A stretch of DNA of 64,000 bases, from NCBI GenBank assembly GCA_021234155.1, contig JAJEKV010000026.1:16918283-16982282 (forward strand), written 5' to 3'. The notes under the pieces were generated by a model. That model worked only from the letters and a program-made list of their open reading frames with translations. It was not told the DNA's origin and searched no databases. The DNA is from Isoetes taiwanensis (Eukaryota > Streptophyta > Lycopodiopsida > Isoetales > Isoetaceae). Positions 33,781-47,518 of the stretch are shown here, one piece after another; position 1 is the stretch's first letter, and each line of letters begins with the position of its first letter. The position numbers and the translations under genes are program-made.

Positions 33781-34110
33781 CTATGTGGCACCATTAAGTT
33801 GATGCCATCGGATACGAATCGAGTAAAGGGGTTGATGGTTCACTGGTCATCTGTGCAAACGGAGTGGAATGGCTCTTTGGGAAAAATAAATAAAAAGTAT
33901 AGAAAGTAGAGAGGGGCACTTTATGAAATATGCCCTTGTGGATGGTGTAAATCTGTTGTTAAAGAGTGGGTTGTTGCAGGTCGCTCAATATCAAAATATG
34001 AAGGAAACTTGGTTCAACTAGGGGATAATATAGAAGAAATCATCAAACATTATAGATGTACGAGCACATACCTGTACCCAATTACATATCTTAGGGCTAT
34101 TTATAGAAAG
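33781..34110. other. No recognisable gene
   Basis: Unassigned sequence between the G-depleted tract and the foldback element. It has no motif. Confidence 0.4.
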
Positions 34111-34820
34111 GGAAAAACTACAAGATACCCTTATGTTTTGACAAATTTCATGACATACCCCTGAGTTCTCATAAATTTTTGTAATGCCCTTGGTCAAAGT
34201 ATTTTGTATTTTGTATTATTGAAAATTGTTCAAATGCCCTTAAGATGTACCTTAATTACTCAAACGCCCTTAAGATTCTACACATTTCACCAAATACCCT
34301 TAAGATGAGAGATGATACAGTTTTTATCCTAATAATCTGATTAGGGTTCTTTCCAAGTATGACCATCAAATCCGAGAGCCATGATCAGAATATTAGATAG
34401 TCTTACTATACGAAATTTGGAGGAGATGGATTCGCATTCAGTTTTGCTTTGGCAAATGCCCTTGAAAAGATGTAAGATGAATGTATTCAGAGATATTCAT
34501 ATCTATATGGCAGTGAAAGGCAGATGCAAGCACGTGAGGTCGAATAAAGTTTTCCAATGGGATTCCATCAGGTTAGAACGTCTAAATCTTTGCTCTGTTT
34601 TCTATTCAAAAATGAAAACTGTCGATGTCAAATCCTTGCCCCAAAAACACATCCATTCAGAAGGGCTTTATATGAGATACGTAAAATACAAGGGCATTCG
34701 ATGATATACAAAATCCTACAGAGCTAAATACGTTGACCAAGGGCATTACAAAAACTTATGAAAACCCAAGGGTATGTCATGAAATTCGTCAAAACGTAAG
34801 GGTATCTTGTAGTTTTTTCC
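34111..34820. mobile_element. Foldback TIR element, about 710 bp
   Basis: The left end GGAAAAACTACAAGATACCC is the inverted match of the right end GGGTATCTTGTAGTTTTTTCC, and similarity continues inward for about 100 bp per arm (34111-34215 with about 34715-34820). Inside the left arm CCCTTAAGAT is repeated three times. The flanks TTATAGAAA and ATTTAGAAA match at 7 of 9 positions, compatible with an aged 9-bp target-site duplication of Mutator type. The frame at 34381-34704 has no recognisable domain. Confidence 0.75.
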
Positions 34821-35432
34821 ATTTAGAAATTTGTAAAATCCGCCAGGCATCCGTATGAGCGTGAAATAGTAATTTTCCAAAAACGTAAAAGGTGGATCGT
34901 GAAATAGTACAAAAGACAGGGTATCTCCTAGTTTCTCCTTCGTTAAACTGTTACACAGCCAAAACAATTGTCTGCCCTGAGGGACGGCAAAAAAGAAAGA
35001 GCAGGGCATCATATTGCTGCTTGAAAACAGGATGGTGAACTCCATCACAAAGTCACACGAAGACATTGCATCTTGGATACCCATAAATTCAAGAGAACAT
35101 CAATATACATTAGAGAATACAAGAAAAAGACCTGGAGATAATTGCATGATAAATATGGTCTACTAAAAGTGACCACCTCGTGCTTCACGTTTAATAAACA
35201 AACACATACAACTTCCTTCAAAAAATTTGCCCAATTGCAAATACTGTGGCAGTTAGTCCTCTTGTTCTCTTGGCTGACAATTCTCTGTTTGCAAGTAAAA
35301 TTTCCACTAAGGGGGCAAAGCCACCAAATCTGAAACATAAAGCTGTTGACGGTGGAAATCAGTCTAACCACAATAACCTGCGTTCTTGAGTCTGTTTTTA
35401 TTTACATGTAAGAAACAATGAAGCTGATCAAA
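34821..35432. other. 3' flank of the receptor kinase gene
   Basis: Non-coding by inspection. The part next to 35432 should contain the 3' untranslated region. I could not place the polyadenylation site. Confidence 0.45.
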
Positions 35433-38400
35433 TTATTCAGAGTTTATGTCTAGAGATGCCAACTGGGAAAGCGTTGGAATGTACTCCAGATGATAGCTTG
35501 GGGTGCTATTTTCCAGGGTTTCAACGTTACCTTCACTTTGTGATACTGTATGTTTAGCTTCGATTTCAGCGGCTTCCTGTAGGTCCCTGACAACTTCTGC
35601 CATTGCTGGCCTATTTGATCCATTTGGCTCTACGCAGTACATTGCCAATTCAGCCACCTTCCAAACAGAGTCCAAAGTATATGCATCCCCAAGTTTAGGA
35701 TCTAAGATTCGCCCAATATTGCCCTTCTGTATAAGCTCCCTTGCCTGTAGTTGAGAAATAACAATAAGAAAACATATGCAACTACAACGAAACCCGTAAT
35801 AGATCAGTCTCGTTTCCATTTCTTACCCATGGCACAATACTACTGTCGGGCTCAAACAGCTCAGTAAAGTGCGGGTTGTGCCCAGAAAGTGTTTCAAGAA
35901 GTACAATTCCAAAACTGTAGACGTCGCTTTTCTGTGTCAATCGTTGCTGCAGAATGTACCTGCATTTAAGGATAGTTAGGATTGTTCTTCAAAATATATG
36001 GAGAATGTAAAAGGTAAAATACAGGGCATTGGACAGAAAGATACTCGGGATCAAAATAGCCCAGTGTCCCTCTTACTGAAGTGGACACAAGACTTGCTCC
36101 ATCAACCATATGTTTGGATAATCCAAAATCAGAGACTTTGCCTGTCCATTCACCATCAATAAGAATGTTGCTGCTTTTTACATCCCGATGTATGATGGCA
36201 GGATTGCATCCAGTATGGAGATAGTCCAATCCTAAAGGACAAAAACATATCAAAATGTCATCACCTCTCACCCTTTTTAAATTATTAGCATACCTTTTGC
36301 TGCATCAAGGAGAATCCTCAGCCTCCTTGACCAATCTAAAGCTTCCTTATCGTTAATACCTGCAAAGTAGAGTGATTATCAAGCAAGTAATTCATTTGTT
36401 TAATTACAACAGGACGACACAATTTTTAAATGCACATTCGTAGTACCATATAGGTGGTCCCCTAGTGATCCTTTTTCCATGTATTCGTACACCAAAATGC
36501 TTGCTTCTCTAGACTGGCAGCAGCCGATAAATTTAACAAGGTTCCTGTGATGTATTCGTGACAGCAAGGCTATCTGAAATGTTAGGCAACTATTTAAGTT
36601 AACAACATCTGAAATCTCACTTTGTAGTTGACAATTCAAAATGCATTATTTACCTCATTATAAAATTCTCTTGCACCCTGTTGTGACTCTTCTGATAGGA
36701 CTTTTACAGCAATTCCTGTCCCGTCTTTCAGATTTCCATAATATACAAAGCCAAAGCCTCCTGAACCAATTTTCATACTAAAATCTTTTGTTGCCACCTT
36801 AAGGTCACTGAGTTGAAAATTTTGTGCTTGATCGGGAGTTTGATCTTGTGGTATATTGCTGATTTGAGAATTATGTGAGGCAAAACTTGTATTTGCAGAT
36901 AGTAGGCCATTGACTGCATAAAATGATAATGAAGCTTCATCCTGTTCGATAGATCTAGCAGAAGAGATTACATTGACTTACTGATAGTGGTAGATTTTGG
37001 ACTGTCTTGTCCCCTGTGATGAGCCTTATAGAATATATAATATATACCAAAACTACCAGCAGACAGAAGTACTAAAACCCCAATTATCCCACCAACTAGG
37101 GCAGGAATGAACCATTTCCTAGCGTTGTGGCAGGTAGAGCAAAGAGCAGGGTTGTTATCCCACCTGTTAAAGATAACATTTCATGTATACATTGTCATCT
37201 GTGCAATAAGTACACCAATTTCACTTTGACATACTTTGCAACATTCTAACAAAGCACCTACCTGAAATCTAGTCCTTGTTTATTAAGCAAGCCTTGGGGA
37301 ATTTCTCCAGTGAGCTGATTATTTTGCAAATATCTATAACATCAAGGTTAATAGTCAATCTCATCAGCAATAATCAAATAACCTATAATGTAAATATACC
37401 GACAATTCTTCTAAGCTATTAATTTCAGCAAGTGACCCTGGAATTGACCCGCTGAGGCTGTTATTCTGTAAATGCCTGTCCGCACGGTGAGTCAGTAATA
37501 AGATTCACAAATCTGTACCTGTTTACTGTATAAGTTGCAAGATTCTAAACATACAACTTTTCCAATGTGGACAGTGAGCTAAGATCTGGTATTGTTCCCG
37601 TCAGATTGTTTCCATCTAGTGAGCTGCCAAATGATCCACTAACTGAGATAAGATAAATATGCAATATGTATCTCAGGGGCCTATTTGTTAACCTTACATT
37701 TCTACTAGATTTGTCAATTGAGAGATAGTGGAAGGTATTATGCCACTCAGCTTCCTGTTTGACAAAAATCTGCAAGCAATAATTGTTAACCGCAAACAAG
37801 AGGCAAAAATTCTGTTGTAAACTTAAAGCAGGATAGCTGGTTCTCAAATCAAGACGAAGTCATACATACATTTGAGAAACAAGCGGGGAAACTACAATGC
37901 TAGGATTTACTTCCAGTCACCATTATGTCAAAGTTTTCATAATGATGATTTTTCACAAGCTAACCAGTAGCTGACGAGATACATGGGCTACAAAAACCAA
38001 AGATCACGACTAAAACTTTGTACAGAAGGTTTTAAAAACCTTAGCTAACATCCAGATCTAGCATGCCCATCATCAGTGAATAAATGTTTAAGGGATGGTA
38101 AAGTTCTTACATTCCTGTTACCATCCATTCAGAACCGTTGCTACATTTGACCCAATCCCAAGCAACTGGTGCGCATGGGTCTCCTGAGCCATTCAAGCCA
38201 AATTGATCCTTTAACATAACAAGTGAATCAACTGCCATGCATAAACAAGCAGAAAGCCTTAAGTACAAAGTATGCATTATAATCAGATATCAGTGTTTGA
38301 CACTTACTATTTTGAGAAGATGTCTGAGATTGTATTGATACCTTTTTAAAAATTTCAATGGCATTCAATATGGGGCCAAGAGTAGAATATGAAGTTTTAA

Positions 38401-39902
38401 GATACGTGAAATTTTCATACACTCCCAAACGTACATCAGTAAATCCTTTGTCCACGCCAGTAAAAGTACCATAATCTTTTGCAATATTAAATACCTGCTC
38501 ATTGTATAATGGATTTTCAACAGTATAGAACGTAAAGGCTCGAGTGTCTGAGCTATTAAGATTTTCAATTTCTGCATAGTATCCCATTGTATAACAATCT
38601 GCAGGAAAGTCAGTCGTACCCAGGTTGAACCGGTATGTGAGTTTCCCTTTTGTCCCAACCACAGCAGTTTGTAGAACTTTCATAGGTGCTTGAGTGTGAG
38701 TTAAATTGATATTTTGAGTAGTGTTGCGTGGTTCTGTGCCTTCTGCTTCCATGGATAAAGAATTCGGTTTTGTAAGGTACGACTGCCAGATACGATCTAT
38801 AGTATCATCTGGATACCTAGCATAATTACCATTAGAAGACATAGAAGTTGGTTAGAGGTGTTAAAGAATGTGCCAAAGGCTGTGCAGTACCATCCTAAGC
38901 AGTCACATGCCTGATGATATCTTTTGATGACGTCCCATAGTTGATCCGTGAAATCGTCTTAAGATAGGCTAATCTTTCGTAACCAGTGTAATACCAATTG
39001 TCTATCACTTGTCTTATTTCCAAAGCAGATATGAATGGCATGCCAGTGGTCCCTTGGACAAGACACACATAGACTACTGTGCCAGTGGAGAGAAAGATAA
39101 TCTCTTCGAATTTCTCAGTTTGCACATCAGTAATTACAATGGTAGCCCAACGCGTGGTATTTATGTAAAGATCAAACGTTGGTAAATTATCTTTTTCATC
39201 ATAGTTGCCATATAGAAATGTTGCACGAACAAGGTACCGTTGGCTTGAGTTTAATGGAATGGTATAACAGCTTTTCCGATCCAAGAATGTTCTCACAGTT
39301 GTCAATTGACGAGATGTATCAACATTGAGGGATACTTTTGTGCCAACGGAAATAAAGGTATCATCAGATTGCCATTGAATGGTGGTTGTATTATCAACGT
39401 ATGACTGATTTCCTCCACAATCAAGACTTATAAAACCTGAAGTCAGAAATGACTAATGATGTCAAAATATGTCCCATATCCTTTAATATAACAAAATGAA
39501 TAACCCTAGCTTAAACCCCAGCCCTGGCCATGACGTATAAGACAACAGGTTTTGCAATAATACTGAAACTAGCAAAACAGCTTTAAATTCTGCTAAATTG
39601 TGTAACGGATGCCTTGCTCAAGATTATGACATAATTCAGAATCAAACAGGTCAAAATCTAGCTTGAAGATGCTGTTGACAGAAAAGCATGTGTTACTGGA
39701 TCACTGTTAACGTGTGAGCACGTCAGGAGAAGTATAAACGAACTTTCCAACCGGATGCATGAATAGTAAGGAGATATTACACAATCCAAGCAGCAGAAGT
39801 AAATTTACCTGACTGTGCAGTTACATGCTGGTGATTTAGCAGAAGTACTAACAAAGTCACTAGAAGTGCTACTCCGTTATGCACAGACTTGAAAGGGACC
39901 AT
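35433..39902 (-). CDS. Malectin-like LRR receptor-like serine/threonine kinase, 15 exons, 933 aa
   Basis: Exons in coding order: 39902-39809, 39436-38911, 38816-38308, 38231-38111, 37769-37698, 37623-37555, 37475-37404, 37333-37262, 37163-36982, 36913-36654, 36573-36447, 36359-36294, 36231-36045, 35959-35827, 35744-35433. They sum to 2802 bp with every phase compatible. Order of parts: signal peptide (hydrophobic [10 protein letters not shown]), malectin-like ectodomain from FISLDCGG, a [13 protein letters not shown] hinge, short LRRs in 69/72-bp exons ([17 protein letters not shown]), a transmembrane helix in exon 9, then the kinase. The kinase has [11 protein letters not shown], the AVKVL lysine, [16 protein letters not shown] and [10 protein letters not shown], so all catalytic residues are present. 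Architecture and length match the Arabidopsis At1g67720-type LRR-I kinases of the plasma membrane. I chose ATG 39902 because a signal peptide follows at once; an in-frame ATG lies at 39947. Intron 2 is GC-AG. Confidence 0.93.
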
Positions 39903-40246
39903 TCTGCTAAACAGTGTCCCAGTGCACAAGACTACTAACTTCTCCATCACCAAACACCTGCATGACTCTCTGGCTTCCAGCTTCCAAACGGATGTCATCT
40001 AAGTTCATTGCCGGAGTTGAATCCTTTGGGAGCTAGAAGCAGAAGCTGTTGGGCGGCCAGAAAATTAATGAGACAGGCTGTTATTACAGCGAGCGGGAAC
40101 ATTTCTAAATACTGCCGCACATGGTTTTTGACCCATTCACGTGCAATATCTGCAGCTAGGACCGTTTTCCTTTCTCCAGGTAAAGACTCGCTTTGACCTG
40201 CAGTATGTTTGTTTGTCTTCCTGGTAAAGTCGAGAAAGCACCCCAC

Positions 40247-42172
40247 TTATGTGGGGACCGTAAAAGGACAATTTTTAGCAGGGTTGCCTAACCCGAGGTG
40301 ACCCGTTTGCTGCGATTCTAGCTATGCCACGTGCCATGCCATGTCAGCTTTTTTTCATCAACCTTTAGATCTTCTAATTTATGAATCGACGGCTAGGAAA
40401 AATAGAAAACCCAGGTAATTCCTTCGGTCGGTCGCGGCCCTAACCATTCCGACCCAGAGGTTTTAATTTTTGTGATCTGTTGCGGAGGTGGATATGAATC
40501 ATTTTTCTTTTCTATGCTCGAATTGCTCAATGTCCAACCAAGGCCAAGCTCATTATGAGGACATCTTTATGTGCGGTTTCTACTGGAAGAACAGGAGCCT
40601 AAGCATAGTGAGCTTAATATTTTGCCAGAAAGCTAGCTCTGGAAAAGACAGAAAGTCCTATGATTGCCACTTTCGTTTGAGTTCTTGACGAAGCACAACT
40701 AGAAATTTCGTCAACAAATTCTTCAACTTGCCTCCAGTACAAGCTACTTTAGCTTATTTTATGTTCAAGTACCAAGAGCTCTCCATCATAGCTAGTATGT
40801 AATGTGCCATGATAGGTGAGTACAAAGAAAAGATTATGCTCGTGGATTCTGGTGCTGGAACCATCGTAATCTTCAAGGTTGGTATTTTTCTGAACTAGAA
40901 CAAGTCTTTTATGGGAAAGTAAGAAGAAAAGATGGAATCACAGCATTTGCTTTGACGGTGTATCTATTATTTGTCTTCTTAATGCATGTGGAAACTGTGT
41001 GTGTATAGCTTATGGAAAACTTGTTCATGCTTACAGTTTGAGAAAAGCATTTGAGCTTGATTGTTTATTTAAAAATTCACTTATAGATATGTAGGATAGT
41101 TGCAAAAACATGCTGGATGCATGGAACATATTCCAGAGAATGCACTTGATCTTCTTAACCTTTCTCATTCAATCATCACTTTGGAAGGCTTTTGTGAAGA
41201 ATGCATGTAGGCAATTGCGTTAAGCATTTCGTTCTGCACTCTTTTTCACTTCTATTATCTGATTCATGCATTGTAGGAACCAATTTACCTTCTGGAGTTT
41301 GAATCACTTCAATTGTGTTCCACGTGCAGATTTATCTTAAAAAAGGCCAGCTTCTCACATTAGATAATGCCATCTCTTTCTCTTCTTAAATTTCATATAG
41401 TCCAGCTTATCTACAAAGTTATAATTACAAAGAGGCCAGCTCTTGAGAGGTCAGCCTGTAATTTAAAAAGCAATCATGGCATTTCAAAGAGCTGGATACG
41501 GCACTCACATTTGCGGTATAAGTAATAAAACCTTGACCAAACCCATTTATTATGTTGCAATGTTTTTCTAAAAGCGCCTGAAGAAGGATGTGGCAATCCA
41601 TGAACTACGTCTTGAAAATGGGATCCACCTTGTGTTATATGTAACGGATTTGAAGATGTGAAGTCTGTTACTTGCAAGGAATGATGTATTTAGGTTTCAA
41701 GTCCTTTTTGTCAATCTATTTGCCATGAAGAATGTACTCATTTATAGCCGTTCATTTTGCCATACAACATATCCAGCTATATCGTTTTCCTTCTAATAAT
41801 AGTAAAGCATAAGATTTTTAATTTGTACTGCATAGGTCTTTCAGGATGAGTTGCTCCATTCCATTCAAATTGTCACCATTCTTTTCTGGCAAAAATAAAA
41901 CATTCTGGCTTCAGCAAGCAGTGCACCTTTTTAATGCAACATCATAACATTGCGCCACCTTGGGTTAATCCTCATGGCATTTTGAGATAAGAGATAAGAG
42001 TAACCAATGTGAGGCAGATGGTATTAAATTGTGTCCCTATTACTAATGTTACATATATCAGGCAAATATTTAAATTTACGTTGACCAAAATTATGGAGAA
42101 AATTTTCATAAATGTTAATTAAGAAACAAGGATAGTTTTAGTGAATTCGTGGCAATATTTGGCAACTTGTCA
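40247..42172. other. Upstream region of the receptor kinase and unassigned DNA
   Basis: The part nearest 40247 should hold the promoter of the minus-strand kinase gene. Short frames at 40488-40688 and 41474-41677 lack motifs. No repeat structure was found. Confidence 0.4.
40328..40333. promoter_or_regulatory. G-box (CACGTG) upstream of the receptor kinase
   Basis: GCCACGTGCC lies about 430 bp before the chosen start codon of the minus-strand kinase. CACGTG is the core site for plant bZIP and bHLH factors. One copy can occur by chance, so its role is only suggested by position. Confidence 0.35.
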
Positions 42173-42364
<192 letters not shown>

Positions 42365-42836
42365 GGGACTTCAATGAGCTCCATGCTTTCAGCCGAGCAT
42401 CGCGATAATGGATCTCCAACGAGCTCTATGCTGCGCACACATTTTGCTTCAAGTGACACTCTAGCGTATTGGTTTGATCTTAACCATTTTTGAAATTTAG
42501 CTTACTGCAAAATGGTGTATATGATCTCAAAAGCAAGCCCTCTAATTGGTTTCATTTGCATTGGACTTGCAATGTTCTGGATTTTATTGCATCTATAGAC
42601 ATATGTTGTAAACATGAAAATTACAGATGCATGTAGAACATCTAGTTAAGAGATTCAGTTCAGAAAGATCGATGACTAACTCCAACTTGAGAATCTCGCA
42701 TGCAGAACATCTGGTTTTTGGTTAAGGGATTCAGTTTGGGAAGATCGACAACTAACTCCGACTTTAGAAACGTGCATGCAGGCTTCATAAAAATAACAAA
42801 AATTATGTTTCTTTACAAAAATGCATATTCCTTCAA
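42365..42836. other. No recognisable gene
   Basis: It includes two related stretches (near 42640-42690 and 42700-42760) with AACATCT.GTT and GATCGA..ACTAACTCC in common, a small imperfect direct repeat. It has no coding signal. Confidence 0.45.
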
Positions 42837-42841
42837 GATAT

Positions 42842-43833
42842 TGATATGGAGCATACTAGGGGGAGTGGTCCAGAAAATTAAGGCAATGGGGCATGGTAAT
42901 GGGGCATATGAATTTTAATGGTTTACAAGTTTAAGCAAGGGGGCGTGCAACCATAGACCCTTAAAGCAAGGAAGATATTTTATAGAGGATGATACTTTAA
43001 CAAAAAGAAAGTAACGAAGACCTTCATGCAACTATTATCGGAAAAAGGAGGACCAGATGTGCGTTCAGAAGGGGCGGATAGCGAAATAGAAGGGGAACAT
43101 GTCTTTTTAGCAAGAGGAGGAGGTCGAACTGAAAACAGGAGTAACCCCAAGATGATCCCAACGTATTCCGTAGGCGTATGCGGATCCTTTCCTCAAATCC
43201 GAGCACCAAAGAATAAAGTTTATGGAACGTTGTTATCTAATTCGGCACCCGGGGATTTGATTCCAATGCGGTGGTGTCTCGATCCGATCCACCACCGCTA
43301 GAAGATGACAAATGGTGATGAACTTGCAAAGCGGAGCCTTAGTTGCTACACGCCTTTGTAATTGTTTCCATTCCTTCTGATTCGGCCAAAGTTACGGAAG
43401 AACGATCCATGCGCGTAGATCCCAAGATCCGATCCTTGCTCTCCGCCACTTTTTAGTCTTGATGAATCGAGGACCCATTGAAGCCTCTCTTCCATTTTAA
43501 AAGCCGGGACTTTCTTCCCCGGAAGACAGGGGAGAAGATCTAAGCCCATTTTCGATTGCCTCTAAGCCTATTTGTGCATGTAATCAATGTTTAGAGAGGT
43601 CACGTGCTTAAGGAGGAGTAAGCCGTGGGTCGGAATCTATTAATTTGGAATTGCCTTAGTTCTTCCGATCCTGTTGGGTGGAAATCGGGTGCTCCAACCC
43701 CTCGTTGTGGAAACCTTGTACAATCGCTCTTGAGAAGAGCCGATAAAAGATTCTAGTTATTAACTCTTACGCTTTCTATCTCTCAACCGGGTGAACAAGT
43801 GGTTATTACCTTTAAGTTTTTTAAATCATATCA
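42842..43833 (+). repeat. LTR 1 of the array
   Basis: 992 bp, TGATAT...ATATCA. The 5' side is the target-site duplication GATAT. The 3' side is AG then TGGTATCGGAGC, a primer site with one change from TGGTATCAGAGC. Confidence 0.85.
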
Positions 43834-45191
43834 AGTGGTATCGGAGCTGGGTCTGCGATTCTTCCGAATCTATGGGTTATGGGAACATCAAGGTCGCACA
43901 ACAACACCAAGAACTTCGCCAAAGAAGTGTTAGGGGATGGGTTTAACTTCTTCAAAGAAGTCGGGGGATGACCTCGCCACGGCGCATGGAACGGATGGAG
44001 CGGCATCATGGGCATGCCGAATATGCGGTGAAGCACCCTTTGACCCGATTCATAGGGCGGAAAGCAAAGGATATGGCTTTCTTCAAAGATGCTTTGCATA
44101 GGCGATGGCACCCACCGCTAGGGTTAGGAAGACATGGCTATAGCGATTCTATGATTTCTTTTGGCATATCACGAAACATACATGAAGATTTAAGGCAGCC
44201 CTTCCTCGGTAGACACATCTCGGTTGGTTTTGCAGGGATGAAGTTTCTATCGATTAATTTGAGGGGTTATTTTGAGGGCCATTATGCTTGTAGAAGAAGA
44301 ATGCAAATTTTGGTTATCATGCCCATTCCATGCAAAGGCGGTCCGGTCCAAAAGTAAATATGACTGTTTTGCGGGGAGGGGCATGTGAAAAGGAAAAAGC
44401 TTGGTGCTTTTAGGTGGAGAATGCTTGAAGCGCATAAGGACCGACTTTGTTGAGAACGAGTTGTCACGGAGACAAGCAAACCATCGCCGCAAAAACACCA
44501 ACTTCTGCTTTATCACAATAGCCAAACTACTCGCTGTAACCTCTTGCCATATCTAGAAGTTCATGTTGGTCATTTGAGCCTGTGTAAATTCCACCTTTAT
44601 ACACCTTTAAGCCTGAGTATGGAGAACCGCAAAAAGCATCCCCGCTTGGGATGTGAGTCGACTGTGGTGATCCGAGGGGCCAGGTTGGCCGTGGTACCAA
44701 TATTTGACTCTGGAAGTCATATTAACACTTGACCTTATTTGCAGGTTTGCTTAGTGTTAAGCATTTGGGGAGGAACTTTACGGATAAGCTGTCAAGGATA
44801 TGGATGCTAAAATTTGGATGTGGAATCTCAAATTGTTTCCTGTGGGACAGACTTCTGGGATAGACTTCTGGGTAAAGTTCGTAAGTTGATTTTCTTTATG
44901 TGGAATAAAGAGTAAAAATTTTATTTCTTGGGTATTCCCATGGTGGATTTGGTATCGTGGAGATACAATCAAGTAGTACCGCGGAGGTACGAAAGATAAT
45001 GGCGTACCGCGGAGGTACAAGGGTATATATCGCTCTTCGGAAGTACGCGGATATCCATAACTTTTTTTAAGTTTGCGGATTACGGAATCCTTTGATGCAA
45101 TTTGATTTGGGCGAATTATCTTGAGAAGGGATGGACCCATCTCAAGTGCATTTGAAAGATCGCGGACGATCTTCTTAAGAAGGGATGGAAC
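43834..45191 (+). other. Internal region 1
   Basis: 1358 bp between LTR1 and LTR2, starting with the primer-binding site and ending with a polypurine tract. The frame at 43968-44357 is not conserved in the other two copies and matches no retroelement protein. Confidence 0.75.
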
Positions 45192-46166
45192 TGATATGGA
45201 GCATGCTAGGGGGAGTGGTCCAGAAAATTAAGGCAATGGGGCATGGTAATGGGGCATATGAATTTTAATGGTTTACAAGTTTAAGCAAGGGGGCGTGCAA
45301 CCATAGACCCTTAAAGCAAGGAAGATATTTTATAGAGGATGATACTTTAACAAAAAGAAAGTAACGAAGACCTTCATGCAACTATTATTGGAAAAAGAGG
45401 ACCCGGATGTGCGTTCGGAAGGGGCGGATAGCGAAATAGAAGGGGAAACATGTCTTTTTAGCAAGAGGAGGAGGTCGAATCGAAAATGGAGTAACCGTAC
45501 AGATCCGAACGGTCCATTCGGGCGATCCTTTCCTCAAATCCGGCACCAGCAACAGGTTTATGGAACGCTGTTATCTAATTCGGCACCCAGGGATTTGATT
45601 CCAATCTGTGGTGTCCTGATCCGATCCACCCTGCTAGAAGATGACAGCGGTTGATGAACTTGCAAGCGGAGCCTTAGTTGCTACCTGCCTTGTAATTGTT
45701 TCCATTCCTTACAGTCGGCCAGGTTACAGGAAGAACGATCCATGCGGCAGAGATCCGGCATCTGATCCTTGCTCTCTGTCACTGCCGTTTTAGTCTTGAT
45801 GAATCGAGGACCCATTGAAGCCTCTCTTCCATTTTCTGGCTGGACTTTCTTCCCTGGAAGACAGGGAGAAGATCTAAGCCCATTTTCGACTGCCCTAAGC
45901 CTATTTGTGCATGTAATCAATGTTTAGAGAGGTCACATGCTTAAGGAGGAGTAAGCTGTGGCTGGAATCTATTAATTTGGAATTGCCTTAGTTCTTCTGG
46001 ATCCGGTTGGGTGGAAACTGGGTGCTCCAACCCCTGGTTGTGGAAACCTTGTACAATCGCTCTTGAGAAGAGCTGATAAAAGATTCTAGTTATTAACTCT
46101 TCTGTTTTCTATCTCTCAACTGGTGAACAAGTGGTTATTACCTTTAAGTTTTTTTAAATTATATCA
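45192..46166 (+). repeat. LTR 2 of the array
   Basis: 975 bp. The polypurine tract lies directly 5'. The 3' side has AG plus an exact TGGTATCAGAGC primer site (46169-46180), the best preserved in the array. Confidence 0.85.
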
Positions 46167-47518
46167 AGTGGTATCAGAGCGCGGTTGCGATTCTTCTGGA
46201 ATCTATGGGTTATGGGAACATCAAGGCTGCACAACACCAAGAACTTCGTCAAAGAAGTGTTAGGGGATGGGTTTAACTTCTTCAAAGAAGTCGTGGGGAT
46301 GACCTGCCGTGCGCATGGAACGGATGGAGCTGGCATCATGGGCATGCCGAATATGCAGGGTGAAGCACGGCACTGCCGATTCATAGGGCGGAGCAGGCGG
46401 ATATGGCTTTCTTCAAAGATGCTTTGCATAGGCGATGGCACCCACTGCGCTAGGGTTAGGAAGACATGGTTATAGCAGATTCTATGATTTCTTTTTGGCA
46501 TATGCAGAACATACATGAAGATTTAAGGCAGCCCTTCCTCGGTAGACACATCTCAGTTGGTTTTGCAGGGATGAAGTTTCTATCGATTAATTTGAGGGGT
46601 TATTTTGAGGGCGGCCATTATGCTTGTAGAAGAAGAATGCAAATTTTGGTTATCATGCCCATTCCATGCAAGGCAGGTCCAGTGCAAGTAAATATGACTG
46701 TTTGCAGGGAGGGCATGTGAAGAGGAAAAAGCTTGGTGCTTTCGTGGAGAATGCTTGAAGCGCATAAGGACCGACTTGTTGAGAACGAGTTGTCACGGAG
46801 ACAAGCAAACCACTGCTGCAAAACACTGAACTCTGCTTTATCACAATAGCCAAACTACTCGCTGTAACCTCTTGCCATATCTAGAAGTTCATGTTGGTCA
46901 TTTGAGCCTGTGTAAATTCCACCTTTATACACCTTTAAGCCTGAGTATGGAGAACCGCAAAAGCATCCTGCTTGGGATCGCGGAGTCAGATCGTGGTGAT
47001 CTGAGGGGCCAGTTGGCCGTGGTACCAATATTTGACTCTGGAAGTCATATTAACACTTGACCTTATTTGCAGGTTTGCTTAGTGTTAAGCATTTGGGGAG
47101 GAACTTTACGGATAAGCTGTCAAGGATATGGATGCTAAAATTTGGATGTGGAATCTCAAATTGTTTCCTGTGGGACAGACTTCTGGGATAGACTTCTGGG
47201 TAAAGTTCGTAAGTTGATTTTCTTTATGTGGAATAAAGAGTAAAAATTTTATTTCTTGGGTATTCCCATGGTGGATTTGGTATCGTGGAGATACAATCAA
47301 GTAGTACTGTAGAGGCGAAAGATAATGACGCATGCCATGAGGGTACAAGGGGTATATCGTCTTTGGAAGCACGGATATCCATAACTTTTTTTTAAGTTTG
47401 CAGGATTACGGAACCCTTTGATGCAATTTGATTTGGACGCAATTATCTTGAGAAGGGATGGACCCATCTCAAGTGCATTTGAAAGATCGCGGACGATCTT
47501 CTTAAGAAGGGATGGAAC
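46167..47518 (+). other. Internal region 2
   Basis: 1352 bp, homologous to internal regions 1 and 3 over its whole length with many small indels. No retroelement protein is encoded. Confidence 0.75.

Noticed and set aside
33235-33909. Membrane protein genes in the AT/C-rich tract
   Set aside because: Leu/Ile/Phe/Thr/His runs follow from the G-poor composition; no start context or motif is seen.
43968-44357. Gag-like protein inside the LTR array
   Set aside because: The frame is not preserved in the other two interiors and has no CCHC knuckle or capsid motif.
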